NCBI GenBank assembly: GCA_025927765.1
Contig: JAICKU010000004.1
Location: 1 to 64,000 of the forward strand
From: Burkholderiales bacterium
Lineage (GTDB): Bacteria; Pseudomonadota; Gammaproteobacteria; Burkholderiales; Casimicrobiaceae
Direction of reading: 5' to 3'
Length of the DNA stretch: 64,000 nucleotides
This document shows, in pieces, positions 51,489 through 60,780 of the stretch. Position 1 is the first letter of the stretch. Each line of letters starts with the position of its first letter. The notes beneath the pieces are model-generated. The model did no database searches, was not told the DNA's origin, and was given only the letters and a program-made list of their open reading frames with translations. A program made the position numbers and the translations under genes.

Positions 51489-53018
51489 TCAGAACTCGAA
51501 CGCCTGCGTCAGATCCCCCGCCCCCTGGCGCACGCCGGGCAGCGGCGTCAACGCGAAGCGCCGCGTGATGAATTTGAGGATCGACGTCGTGTCGTATTGC
51601 GTGTGATCGACGTGGTGCTTCTTCGCGAACGGCGAGATCACCATCGCGGGAATGCGCGTGCCGGGCCCCCAGCGATCGCCCTTCGGCGGCGCGACGTGAT
51701 CCCAGAACCCGCCGTTCTCGTCGTACGTGACGATGATCGCGGCCGTGGGCCACAACGGGCTCGCCTTGATTCGCGCGACGATGTCGGCGATGTGCTCGTC
51801 GCCCGACAGCACGTCGGCGTATCCCGGATGCTCGTTCAGCGACCCCTGCGGCTTGTAGAACACCACCTGCGGAAGCTCGCCCTTCGCGATGCCCGCGAGC
51901 AGATCCTTCTCGTCCTTCAGATGCGCTTCGCGTGCCGCGGTGCCCGGCGCATAGTTCGCGAAGTAGTTGAACGGCTGGTGGTGCGTGATGAAGTTCTTGC
52001 CACCGGGCTCGCGATAGTTGATCACCACGCGCTTCGCTTCCGGCGGCTGCATGCCGTCTTTCACCGCGTCGTCCCACGCGCCCGAATACCAGGTCCACGT
52101 GATGCCCTTCGCCGACAGGGTGTCGCCGATCGTCGTCTGCGTCTGCGGCGGCAGCGTGTATTTCGCCGGATCGGTCAGGCGCGGATCGGCGCCTTTCGCG
52201 GGCGGCACGATCGACGGCTGATACGGCGGTTGCGTCGTGTTCACCGAATAGCCGTCCGGCGTGACGGGGCCCGCGAGGAACTGCGGGGGCCCGTCGAGCA
52301 CCGACGGCGGTGACGAGGGCTTGCGTGCGAGCCAGCCCCGATCGTCGACCTGCGCGCGCTGGTTCGCGGGCGCATTGCGGTCGATTGGCGTGCACGCACA
52401 GATCAGCCAGACGTGATTCAGGTACGACCCGCCGAACGCGCCCATGAAGAAGTTGTCGGCGAGCGTGTATTCCTGCGCCCACTTCCACATCGGCAGCTGC
52501 GAGCCGTCGTAATAGCCCATCACGAGCGCGCCGGCGTCGCTCGCCTCGGCGAAGCGGTCGTTGCGTCCGCCGTCGATCTGCTCCTGGTTACGATAGAACG
52601 CGTGGATCAGGTCGCGCGTCTTGACGGAGAGCGGCAGGTTGACCGGCGGCGCGTCGATGCGAAACGGCCGGTTCGGCAGGTCCTTCGGAAACGCCGGATC
52701 GGCGTTCGCGGTGTTGCCCTTCCACACCGGCGGCAGGTGCGGCAGCGGCTTGCCGTCGTGATCGACCTGCGTGTACTGCGCCGGCGTCGCGTTCGCGATG
52801 CCGTTGGCGCCCGGGAAGAGACCGTACAGGTTGTCGAAGCTGCGGTTTTCCGCGTAGATCACGATCACGTGCTCGATCCGGTCGAGCCCCGCGCGCTGTT
52901 GTGGCGGTGTCGCGCACCCGGCCAGCAGCGCGATCGCCACCGCCGGCAGCGCGCGCTTCATCCATCCGGTCATGCGCGCCTCGCGGCGCGCGTGCATCTT
53001 GTCATTGATTGCGTCCAT
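51489..53018 (-). CDS. Acid phosphatase/phospholipase C-like phosphoesterase (AcpA type)
   Basis: 509 residues, start ATG 53018 behind AGGGAGGAACG. Lipobox VAIALLAGC follows a Met-rich leader. HVIVIYAENRSFDNLYGLFPG opens the catalytic domain; HVWLICACTPID, ITYDENGGFWDHV-like YDENGGFWDHVAPP and the C-terminal STILKFITRRF-like DTTSILKFITRRF are typical. Hydrolyses phosphate esters or phospholipids in the periplasm. Confidence 0.88.
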   Translation of the reverse strand: MDAINDKMHARREARMTGWMKRALPAVAIALLAGCATPPQQRAGLDRIEHVIVIYAENRSFDNLYGLFPGANGIANATPAQYTQVDHDGKPLPHLPPVWKGNTANADPAFPKDLPNRPFRIDAPPVNLPLSVKTRDLIHAFYRNQEQIDGGRNDRFAEASDAGALVMGYYDGSQLPMWKWAQEYTLADNFFMGAFGGSYLNHVWLICACTPIDRNAPANQRAQVDDRGWLARKPSSPPSVLDGPPQFLAGPVTPDGYSVNTTQPPYQPSIVPPAKGADPRLTDPAKYTLPPQTQTTIGDTLSAKGITWTWYSGAWDDAVKDGMQPPEAKRVVINYREPGGKNFITHHQPFNYFANYAPGTAAREAHLKDEKDLLAGIAKGELPQVVFYKPQGSLNEHPGYADVLSGDEHIADIVARIKASPLWPTAAIIVTYDENGGFWDHVAPPKGDRWGPGTRIPAMVISPFAKKHHVDHTQYDTTSILKFITRRFALTPLPGVRQGAGDLTQAFEF

Positions 53019-53069
53019 CGTTCCTCCCTGTCGTCGACATTGCATCGTTGTTGATTTTCATCTGCCGGC

Positions 53070-54767
53070 TTACGCGTTCTTCGTGCCGAGCCGCACCCGC
53101 GCGTGCACCACCCCTGCACGTTCGTGGCGCGCGGTGATCTCGGCGCTGTCGCCGGCATCCGCGCGCACCACCCATTCGAGTTTCATGCGGTCGTCGGTAG
53201 CGTTGTAATCGGGCCAGAACGACACGCCGCTGTGCTTGTACGCCTTGCCTTCGAGCTGCCCGACGTCGTCCTTCTGCTTGCCCGCGACGAGCTTCCCGCC
53301 GGGCGGCACGTCGATTTCCGCGACGATGCCGCGCACCGTCTTGCGCGCAAGCGCGCGCTTCGACACGTACGTCGGCAGCCAGCCGGTGTTCTGCACGACC
53401 AGCGTGATCTTCCACGTGCCGTCGCCGACGGCGTCGGCCTTCGCGTCGACGATCTCGAGCTTCGGCGAGCACAGCGCCTGCCACAGCAGCCAGCGCGGGA
53501 ACTTCGCGATCTCGCGCGCGAGCAGCGGCAGCGGCGGGTTGCCGAACGCGTGGAAGCGATCCCAGCCGCCGATCTCGACCTTGCCGAGTTGCGGGTGATC
53601 GAACGCCCGCCACGGACGATGCGCAGCGCCGTTCAGCGTTTCCTCGCTCCAGCGATAGAGCTTGAGATCGTCGTCGATCGGATGGTCGCGGAACCAGTCG
53701 ATGAACTTGTAGTCGGTGATGCCCGCCTCGCGCATCGGCGACCAGATCTCGACCACCCACGAGAAGATGCCGAGGTGCTCGTAGATCCAGTCGAACGTGC
53801 CGCCGATCACCGACTTCGGGTGATAGCGGAACTCGTGGAACACCGAGATCGCCGGATAGCCGGTGAGCTCGGTGCCCTTCTTTCCCGCACGCTGGTAGAA
53901 CCACAGGTCCTCGGCGTCCATCTCGTCGTCGGGCTGATGCTCGAACGGACGCAACAGCACGCCGCTCCACGTATGGAACGTCGTGCCGCCGGTGATGTTC
54001 GGGTGCGTGACGACGAAGTCGACGACGGCGCGGATCTCGGGTTCCGACGTCGGATACGGTCCCGCACCCTGCTGCTCGAACTCCTGCCGCCAGCTCGCGG
54101 GAAAGTTGCGGTTGAGGTCGAGCGTCTGCTTCGGCCGCTTGATCTTGAGCGTGTAGCCGTCGTAGTCGTCGTAGCGCCCCTCCGGCAGGATCCGGTAGTA
54201 CGTGCCGCCGACTTCGGTCGGCTCCCGGCGCACCATCAGGTGTGGCGCGTCGGGGTGTGCCTTCCACAGGCCGTTCGGATCCTCGATGCGCATCTGCAGG
54301 ATGCGTCCGTCGCCGTCGATGTCCTCGACGACGAGGCCTTCCGGCGGCTCCTCGTCGTAGGGATACGGGCGCGTGCTCGAGCGCACCCATCGGGGATGGT
54401 CGGCGAGCGCCCATTCCGCGCCGTCGGGATTGATGCGCGGGCACACGTAGAACGCGCGCGTGTCGAGCGCGCGCGTCACCTCGTCGTCGCGACCGTACTG
54501 CGTGAGCAGCGTCTCGAGGAAATGGAGCGCGGCGGCCGACGCGGCGACTTCGGTCGAATGGATGTTGCCGTCGACCCAGAACGCCGGCTTGTCGGCCGCG
54601 GGCCCGGTCGCGGCATTGGTCACCGTCAGCACCCAGATATCGCGCCCTTCGTGGCTCCTGCCGATCGATTCGAGCACGACGAGATGCGGGTGCTCGCGCG
54701 CGAGCGCGTGGACGAGTTCGGTGAGCTCGGCGTAGCGGACGAAGCGGTCGAAGGGGATCGCGGGCAT
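53070..54767 (-). CDS. M14-family zinc carboxypeptidase
   Basis: 565 residues, start ATG 54767. Zinc ligands: HSTE in WVDGNIHSTEVAASA and a later His in TFHTWSGVLLRP; substrate pocket around RINPDGAEWAL and TLDLNRNFPASWR. The C-terminal 150 residues form a beta-rich domain. No signal peptide, so it may be cytoplasmic or exported by another route. Removes C-terminal residues from peptides, or acts on peptidoglycan stems. Confidence 0.9.
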   Translation of the reverse strand: MPAIPFDRFVRYAELTELVHALAREHPHLVVLESIGRSHEGRDIWVLTVTNAATGPAADKPAFWVDGNIHSTEVAASAAALHFLETLLTQYGRDDEVTRALDTRAFYVCPRINPDGAEWALADHPRWVRSSTRPYPYDEEPPEGLVVEDIDGDGRILQMRIEDPNGLWKAHPDAPHLMVRREPTEVGGTYYRILPEGRYDDYDGYTLKIKRPKQTLDLNRNFPASWRQEFEQQGAGPYPTSEPEIRAVVDFVVTHPNITGGTTFHTWSGVLLRPFEHQPDDEMDAEDLWFYQRAGKKGTELTGYPAISVFHEFRYHPKSVIGGTFDWIYEHLGIFSWVVEIWSPMREAGITDYKFIDWFRDHPIDDDLKLYRWSEETLNGAAHRPWRAFDHPQLGKVEIGGWDRFHAFGNPPLPLLAREIAKFPRWLLWQALCSPKLEIVDAKADAVGDGTWKITLVVQNTGWLPTYVSKRALARKTVRGIVAEIDVPPGGKLVAGKQKDDVGQLEGKAYKHSGVSFWPDYNATDDRMKLEWVVRADAGDSAEITARHERAGVVHARVRLGTKNA

Positions 54768-54888
54768 GGATCGGCGTGGAGGCGTTGACGGGGAACGCGT
54801 CGCGCCGGCGCGAGGGCTTCGCAGGACGCGAGCGGTGGCAGCGCCGCATCTTACGTCATGCGTCATGGGGCTGGCCTTCGCGCCCCGT

Positions 54889-54910
54889 ATACCGTATATT
54901 CGTACGGTAT
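54889..54910. promoter_or_regulatory. Putative LexA operator overlapping dnaE2 start
   Basis: ATACCGTA-TATTCG-TACGGTAT, a perfect 8-bp-arm palindrome. Its last two bases are the first two of the dnaE2 ATG (54909). An internal TATATT could be the -10 with transcription starting at or next to ATG, so the message would be leaderless. Confidence 0.75.
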
Positions 54911-57900
54911 GGCATCGTCCGATCTGTTGCCGGCGTATGCCGAGCTGCACTGCCTGTCGAATTTCTCGTTCCTGCGTGGCGCGTCGCACCCGGAGGAGCT
55001 CGTCGAGCGCGCGAAGGCGCAGGGCTACGCGGCGCTCGCGCTCACCGACGAATGCACGCTCGCCGGCGTGGTGCGCGCGCATCTCGCGGCCAAGGAAGTC
55101 CAAGCCGCAGGGCCGCCCCAAGGCTTGGACCGCCCCCTGAGCGGCAGCGCAGCAGCGAAGCCGCAAGCGTGCGGGGATGCCACGGGCTTGCCGCTCGTCG
55201 TCGGCAGCGAGTTCACGCTCGCCGATCGCACGAAGCTCGTGCTGCTCGCCACCGACCGGTCGAGCTACGGCGATCTGTCGCAGCTCATCACACGCGGGCG
55301 CCGGCAGGCGAAGAAAGGTTCGTATAGGCTGACGCGCGACGACGTCGCGCAATGCGCGTCGCGCTGCCTCGCGCTGTGGCTGCCGGCGTTCGATCTGCGC
55401 GCGGCGGAGGTCGCCGAACCGTTGCTCGCGGCCGCCGCATGGCTGCGCGACGTGTTTGCCGATCGCGCCTGGATCGGCGTCGAATTGCTCGCGCAGGCCG
55501 GCGACGAAGCACGGCTCGCGCAATGCCAGGCGCTGTCGCAGCGCACGGCGCTCCCGCTCGTCGCGGCCGGCGACGTGCACATGCACGTGCGCGCGCGCCG
55601 CGCGCTGCAGGACACGCTCACCGCCATCCGCCTGCGCACGCCGCTCGCCGCATGCGGGCAGGCACTGCATCCGAACGGCGAACGACATCTGCGTTCACGC
55701 GCGCGGCTGGCGAGCGTGTATCCGCCCGAGCTCCTCGCCGAAACCGTGCGCATCGCCGAACGCTGCCGCTTCTCGCTCGACGAGCTGCGCTACGAATATC
55801 CGGACGAGATCGTCCCGCCGGGCGAAACGCCCGCGTCGTGGCTGCGCAAGCTGGTCGAGCGCGGCCTCTCGGAGAGGTATGGACATCGGGGTCAGGGACA
55901 TCGGGGTCAGAGCGGTAAGTATTCGAGCGAGGCGGGACATCGGGGTCAGGAGGCGGGACATCGGGGTCAGGAGGCGGGACATCGGGGTCAGGAGGCGGGA
56001 CATCGGGGTCAGGAGGCGGGACATCGGGGTCAGAGCGGTAAGTATTCGAGCGAAGCGTGCTCGAACACTTACCGCTCTGACCCCGATGTCCCGCCTCCCG
56101 ATGTCCCGCCTCCCGATGTCCCGCCTCCCGATGTCCTGCTTCCCGATGTCCTGCTTCGCGGCGACAGCGCATTTCGCTGCACGAGCGTCCCCGCGAACGT
56201 GCGCGCGCTGATCGAGCACGAGCTCGCGCTGATCGCCGGGCTGCGCTACGAGCCGTACTTCCTCACCGTGCACGACATCGTCGCGTTCGCACGCGCGCAG
56301 AAGATCCTCTGCCAGGGGCGCGGGTCGGCGGCGAATTCGGCCGTGTGCTATGCGTTGCACATCACCGAGGTCGATCCTTCGCGCAGCGAAATGCTGTTCG
56401 AGCGCTTCATCAGCAAGGAGCGCAACGAGCCGCCGGACATCGACGTCGATTTCGAGCATCAGCGGCGCGAGGAAGTGATGCAGTACGTGTACGGCAAGTA
56501 CGGGCGCCATCGTGCAGCGCTCGCTGCAACGCTCATCACGTACCGGCCGAAGAGCGCCGTGCGCGACGTCGGCCGCGCGTTCGGCCTGGATCTCGCGCAA
56601 CTCGATCGCCTCGCCGGCGTGTTCGCATGGTGGGACGGCCGCGCGATTCCGCCCGAGCGCGTCCGCGAAGCGGGCTTCGATCCCGCGCATCCGAAAGTGC
56701 GACGCATCATCACGATGGCGGGACAGTTGCTCGGCTTTCCGCGGCACCTGTCGCAGCACGTCGGCGGCTTCGTCATCGCGCGCGATTCGCTCGAGCGCAT
56801 GGTGCCGGTGCAGAACGCGGCGATGGCCGATCGCACGGTGATCGAATGGGACAAGGACGATCTCGACGCGATGGGCCTTCTGAAGGTCGACTGCTTGGCG
56901 CTCGGCATGCTCTCGGCGATCCGGCGCGCGCTCGACCTCGTTTCGGCCTATCGCGGCACGAAGCTCGCGATGCAGGACATTCCGCCGGAAGATCCTGCCG
57001 TATACCGGATGATCCAGGACGCCGACACGATCGGCGTGTTCCAGATCGAGTCGCGCGCGCAGCAGTCGATGCTGCCGCGATTGAAGCCTGCCACGTTCTA
57101 CGACCTCGTGATCGAGGTCGCCATCGTACGTCCCGGGCCCATCCAGGGCGGCATGGTGCATCCGTACCTCAAGCGCCGGCAGAAACTCGAACCCGTCACC
57201 TACCCGAGCGACGCCGTGAAGGCGGTGCTCGAGCGCACGCTCGGCGTGCCGATCTTCCAGGAGCAGGTGATGCAGCTCGCGATCGTCGCGGCGGGGTTCA
57301 CGCCCGGCGAGGCGGATCGGCTGCGCCGCTCGATGGCGGCGTGGAAGCGCAAGGGCGGCCTGCAGCATTTCGAGCAGCGCCTCGTCGAAGGGATGGGCGC
57401 GCGCGGCTACAGCGAATCGTTCGCGCGGCAGATCTTCGAGCAGATCCTGGGCTTCGGCGAATACGGCTTTCCCGAGTCGCATTCGGCGTCGTTCGCGCTG
57501 CTCGTCTACGTATCGTCGTGGCTTAAGGCTTACGAGCCCGCGGCGTTCTGCGCGGCACTGCTCAACTCGCAACCGATGGGCTTCTACGCGCCGGCGCAGC
57601 TCGTCGCCGATGCGAAGCGGCATGGCGTGGACGTGCGGCCGCCCGACGTCACTGTGAGCGAGTGGGACTGCACGCTCGAAAACGCGGGTCAGAGATGCAT
57701 TTCCGGGAACAGCGTCGGCAATGCGAATGCCGAACGCGGGAAATGCATCTCTGACCCGCATTTTCCCGTCCTGCGCCTCGGTTTGCGCCTCGTCCGCGGG
57801 CTCACCGAAGCCGGTGCGCAGCGCATTGTCGTCGCACGTCACGAGCGCGCGTTCATCGACATCGCCGATCTCGCGCATCGCGCGAAGCTCGACGCGCGCG

Positions 57901-58469
57901 ACCTCGGCGCGCTCGCCGACGGTGATGCGCTCGCGTCGCTTGCCGGGCATCGCCACGACGCCGTATGGAGCGTCGCCGGCGTCGAGCGGCTGCCCGCCCT
58001 TCTCGCCGGCAGCGCACGCGACGAAGTACGTCCGCAGCTGCGTGCGCCTACTGAAGGCCAGGACATTGTCGCCGACTACCGCCGCCTCGGCCTCACGCTG
58101 CGCCGCCACCCGCTCGCGCTGCTGCGGCCGCAATTGCAGAAGCGACGCCTCGCGACCGCCGACGACATCCGCGCCGCACCGCATGGCCGCATCGTGCGCA
58201 CCGCCGGCATCGTGATCGGGCGGCAGCGGCCGGACACCGCGAGCGGCGTGGTGTTCGTGACGCTCGAGGACGAGACCGGAGCGACGAACGTGATCGTGTG
58301 GCGCGATCTCGGCGATCGTCAGCGGCGCGAGCTGCTGGGCGCGCGTCTTCTCGCCGTGTACGGCCGCGTCGAGCGCGAAGGGAGTGTCGTGCACATCCTC
58401 GCCGGGCGCCTCGTCGACCTGACGCCGATGCTCGGTGCGCTCCCCACGCGCTCGCGGGATTTCCACTGA
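54909..58469 (+). CDS. dnaE2: Error-prone DNA polymerase DnaE2
   Basis: 1186 residues; relatives have about 1020-1080. Alpha-subunit polymerase of translesion synthesis. PHP domain (YAELHCLSNFSFLRGASHPEE), palm with catalytic Asp triad (FISKERNEPPDIDVDFEHQR), finger (IFQEQVMQLAIVAAGFTPGE), HhH and OB domains. Three in-frame insertions of dispersed repeats (residues about 64-92, 324-416, 924-952) account for the extra length. All catalytic motifs outside these are intact, so it is likely active. Driven by a LexA-type operator at its start codon. Confidence 0.93.
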   Translation: MASSDLLPAYAELHCLSNFSFLRGASHPEELVERAKAQGYAALALTDECTLAGVVRAHLAAKEVQAAGPPQGLDRPLSGSAAAKPQACGDATGLPLVVGSEFTLADRTKLVLLATDRSSYGDLSQLITRGRRQAKKGSYRLTRDDVAQCASRCLALWLPAFDLRAAEVAEPLLAAAAWLRDVFADRAWIGVELLAQAGDEARLAQCQALSQRTALPLVAAGDVHMHVRARRALQDTLTAIRLRTPLAACGQALHPNGERHLRSRARLASVYPPELLAETVRIAERCRFSLDELRYEYPDEIVPPGETPASWLRKLVERGLSERYGHRGQGHRGQSGKYSSEAGHRGQEAGHRGQEAGHRGQEAGHRGQEAGHRGQSGKYSSEACSNTYRSDPDVPPPDVPPPDVPPPDVLLPDVLLRGDSAFRCTSVPANVRALIEHELALIAGLRYEPYFLTVHDIVAFARAQKILCQGRGSAANSAVCYALHITEVDPSRSEMLFERFISKERNEPPDIDVDFEHQRREEVMQYVYGKYGRHRAALAATLITYRPKSAVRDVGRAFGLDLAQLDRLAGVFAWWDGRAIPPERVREAGFDPAHPKVRRIITMAGQLLGFPRHLSQHVGGFVIARDSLERMVPVQNAAMADRTVIEWDKDDLDAMGLLKVDCLALGMLSAIRRALDLVSAYRGTKLAMQDIPPEDPAVYRMIQDADTIGVFQIESRAQQSMLPRLKPATFYDLVIEVAIVRPGPIQGGMVHPYLKRRQKLEPVTYPSDAVKAVLERTLGVPIFQEQVMQLAIVAAGFTPGEADRLRRSMAAWKRKGGLQHFEQRLVEGMGARGYSESFARQIFEQILGFGEYGFPESHSASFALLVYVSSWLKAYEPAAFCAALLNSQPMGFYAPAQLVADAKRHGVDVRPPDVTVSEWDCTLENAGQRCISGNSVGNANAERGKCISDPHFPVLRLGLRLVRGLTEAGAQRIVVARHERAFIDIADLAHRAKLDARDLGALADGDALASLAGHRHDAVWSVAGVERLPALLAGSARDEVRPQLRAPTEGQDIVADYRRLGLTLRRHPLALLRPQLQKRRLATADDIRAAPHGRIVRTAGIVIGRQRPDTASGVVFVTLEDETGATNVIVWRDLGDRQRRELLGARLLAVYGRVEREGSVVHILAGRLVDLTPMLGALPTRSRDFH
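55100..55185. repeat. GC-rich dispersed repeat inside dnaE2 (PHP domain)
   Basis: CCGCAGGGCCGCCCCAAGGC, then CGCCCCCTGAGCGGCAGCGC and AAGCGTGCGGGG: same family as the repeat at 49180. Translated in frame as about 28 residues (QAAGPPQGLDRPLSGSAAAK...) between AAKEV and GLPLVVGSEF, which are adjacent in related proteins. Confidence 0.7.
55880..56157. repeat. Nested inverted and tandem repeat inside dnaE2
   Basis: Left side: five 21-base units (GAGGCGGGACATCGGGGTCA plus G) at 55929-56033. Centre: 39-bp arms 56013-56051 and 56059-56097 with one mismatch and a 7-base loop. Right side: five 15-base units (CCGATGTCCCGCCTC, last two with T changes) at 56083-56157. All units are multiples of three and no stop occurs, giving EAGHRGQ and PPDVP protein repeats. 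Confidence 0.9.
57678..57765. repeat. REP-like palindrome inside dnaE2
   Basis: Perfect 21-bp arms GCGGGTCAGAGATGCATTTC(C) at 57684-57704 and 57739-57759, extended by GAAAA/TTTTC. A second small hairpin CGGCA...TGCCG is nested inside. Encodes about 27 residues (ENAGQRCISGNSVGNANAER...) between conserved WDCTLE and LRLGLRLVRGL. Confidence 0.85.
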
Positions 58470-58627
58470 GCGCGTGCCCCTCACCCCAACCCTCCTCGCG
58501 CGTCCCTGGCCCCTCGGTTGAACGCATCGGCCAGCCATCCGGTCTGAACGGACATGGCGCCGTGACGCGCCGCGAACGGCAACGCCCGCGGTGCAAGCGG
58601 CGCCTTTCCAACGCGGAGGGAAGCGCA

Positions 58628-60064
58628 TTGAAGCCCGAATTCGATCTCGCCGTCATCGGCGCCGGCGCCGGCGGCCTCGCCGCCGCGGCCGGCGGCGCCA
58701 ACCTCGGCGCGAAGGTCGCGCTGATCGAGAGGAATCGCCTCGGCGGCCAGTGCCTGTGGCACGGCTGCGTCCCCTCGAAGACGCTGCGCAAGTCCGCACT
58801 CGTCGCGCATACGATGCGCCACGCCGATCGCTTCGCGCTCACGCCGGCCGATCCGAAGCCGGACCTCGCCCGGGTGATGGAACGCGTCGCGTCGGTCGTT
58901 GCGAGCATCGCGCTCGAGGACAGCCCCGAGCACTTCCGCACGCTCGGCGTCGACGTCATCCACGGCAGCGGCCGCTTTCTCTCACCCACCGAGTTCGACG
59001 TGAACGGCCGCACGATCACCGCGCGGCACTTCGTGCTCGCCACCGGGTCGCGTCCCGCGATTCCGCCGATCGCGGGGCTCAGCCACGTGCCGTATCTCAC
59101 GAACCAGACGGTGTTCGACCTGCGCGAGCCCGTACCGCGCCTCATCATCATCGGCGCGGGACCGGTCGGATGCGAGATGGCGCAGGCGTTCCGGCGCTTG
59201 GGCAGTGACGTACTGGTGGTCGACATGGCGAACAGGATCCTGCCGCGCGAAGACGCCGACGTCGCCGCCGTGGTGCAGCGCCAGCTCGAAGCCGAAGGCG
59301 TGCGCTATCGCCTCGGCATCACCGTCGGCGGCGTCACGCCGGGTGATCCGCACGCAGGACGCGTGCGCATGACCTTGCGCACCGCCAACGGTGCCGTCGA
59401 GCAGCTTGCGGCGACGCACCTGATGCTCGCCGCCGGCCGCATCCCGAACGTCGAAGGACTCGGTCTCGACGCCGCGGGCGTGCACGTCGACAACGGGAAC
59501 GTCATCGTCGACGACGTGCTCACGACCACCAATCCACGCATCCACGTCATCGGCGACGTCGCCGGCAAGTTCCCGTTCACGCACATGGCCGAGCACCAGG
59601 CCGGCGTCGTGCTGTCGCAGACGATTCTCGGCAAGAGCTGGACGAAGCCCTCGCTTGTCGTGCCGTGGTGCACGTACACCGATCCCGAGCTCGCGCGCGT
59701 GGGTCTCTCCGAAACCGACGCGCGGCGCCACGGCCTCGAGCATTGCGTCTACCGCTACCCGTTCCTCGACGTCGATCGCGCGCGCGCCGAGGGCGAGACG
59801 GAAGGTTTCGCCAAGCTCGTGAGCGACAAGCGCGGCCACCTGCTCGGTGCCGCGATCGTCGGCGCGGATGCGGGCGAGCTCATCGCCGAATGCGTGCTCG
59901 CGATCGACAAGGGATTGAAGGTCGACGACATCTCGTCGGCGATCCACGCGTACCCGACGCGCTCGCAGGTCGCGCGGCGCGCGGCCGACGAGCGTCGCAA
60001 CGAAGCGATGCGCTCGCCGCACCGCCGCGGACGGCGCCTGTTCGGGTTGCGGCGCGCCGCCTGA
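58628..60064 (+). CDS. Mercuric reductase-like FAD disulfide oxidoreductase
   Basis: 478 residues from TTG 58628, with GGAGGG seven bases before. FAD site LAVIGAGAGGLAAA, redox pair in GGQCLWHGCVPSK, NAD site IIIGAGPVGCEMAQAF, and HVIGDVAGKFPFTH. The C-terminal dimer domain ends AYPTRSQVARRAADE. This group (near dihydrolipoamide dehydrogenase) is often next to TVP38 proteins, as here. Substrate unknown; no merT/P/A genes present. Confidence 0.88.
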   Translation: MKPEFDLAVIGAGAGGLAAAAGGANLGAKVALIERNRLGGQCLWHGCVPSKTLRKSALVAHTMRHADRFALTPADPKPDLARVMERVASVVASIALEDSPEHFRTLGVDVIHGSGRFLSPTEFDVNGRTITARHFVLATGSRPAIPPIAGLSHVPYLTNQTVFDLREPVPRLIIIGAGPVGCEMAQAFRRLGSDVLVVDMANRILPREDADVAAVVQRQLEAEGVRYRLGITVGGVTPGDPHAGRVRMTLRTANGAVEQLAATHLMLAAGRIPNVEGLGLDAAGVHVDNGNVIVDDVLTTTNPRIHVIGDVAGKFPFTHMAEHQAGVVLSQTILGKSWTKPSLVVPWCTYTDPELARVGLSETDARRHGLEHCVYRYPFLDVDRARAEGETEGFAKLVSDKRGHLLGAAIVGADAGELIAECVLAIDKGLKVDDISSAIHAYPTRSQVARRAADERRNEAMRSPHRRGRRLFGLRRAA

Positions 60065-60780
60065 TCGCCGGGACGCGACTCGCGCGCGCGGTCTTCGCCG
60101 CGCTGATCGTCGCTGCGCTCGTCGCGTTCTTCGCCTTCGATGTCGAGCGGCACTTCACGTTCGAAGCGCTCGACGCGCATCGCGACGCGGTCGTCGGCTT
60201 CGCGCACGCCCATTTCGCCGCCGCCGTCGCGATCGCGTTCGGCCTCTACGCGGCGGGTGTCGCGCTGTGCCTGCCGGGCGGACTCGTATTCGCGTTCGCG
60301 TGCGGCGTCGTGTTCGGCCGCGTCGCCGGGACGCTGATTGGCGTCACCGGCGAAACGGCCGGCGCGAGCGTCACGTTCGTCGTCGCCCGATTCCTGTTCG
60401 CCGATGCCGTGCGCCGCCGCTTCGCTGCGCCCACCGCGCGCATCGACGACGCCATCATGCGCAACGGCTTCTGGTGGCTCGTGTTCTTCCGTGCCGCGCC
60501 GATCCTTCCGTACGCGATCGTCAACGTCGCGCCGGCGCTCACTCCCGTGCGCCTGCCGACGTTCGCACTCGCGACGCTGGTCGCGGCCGTGCCGGCAACG
60601 TTCGTCTACGCCAATCTCGGCGCGACACTCGGCGGCATCGAGTCATTCGGCGAAGCCTCGACGCTTCGCACGATCGGCGCGCTCGCGCTCGTGGCACTGC
60701 TTGCGCTGCTGCCGATCGCCGTACGCCGCGCGCGCGGACGCCGTGTCAGTTCGCCAGACGGAAGTCGGCGCCGAAGGTGA
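60061..60780 (+). CDS. TVP38/TMEM64-family membrane protein, start unclear
   Basis: About 239 residues. Core SNARE-associated/TVP38 pattern: LCLPGGLVFAFACGVVFG, GVTGETAGASVTFVVARFL, FWWLVFFRAAPILPYAIVN. No ATG, GTG or TTG lies in this frame between the upstream stop and residue 130. CTG at 60061 overlaps the stop TGA of the flavoprotein (CTGA) and is the only sensible start; a -1 ribosomal frameshift fusing the two proteins is the alternative. May handle membrane lipids or act with the flavoprotein. Confidence 0.8.
   Translation: MIAGTRLARAVFAALIVAALVAFFAFDVERHFTFEALDAHRDAVVGFAHAHFAAAVAIAFGLYAAGVALCLPGGLVFAFACGVVFGRVAGTLIGVTGETAGASVTFVVARFLFADAVRRRFAAPTARIDDAIMRNGFWWLVFFRAAPILPYAIVNVAPALTPVRLPTFALATLVAAVPATFVYANLGATLGGIESFGEASTLRTIGALALVALLALLPIAVRRARGRRVSSPDGSRRRR

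Noticed and set aside
55880-56157. CRISPR array in dnaE2
   Set aside because: Repeats are 21 and 15 bases, back to back with no unique spacers, and lie in a coding frame.
58628-60064. Mercury resistance operon (merA)
   Set aside because: No merR, merT, merP or Cys-pair C-terminus; the flavoprotein belongs to a broader family with TVP38.
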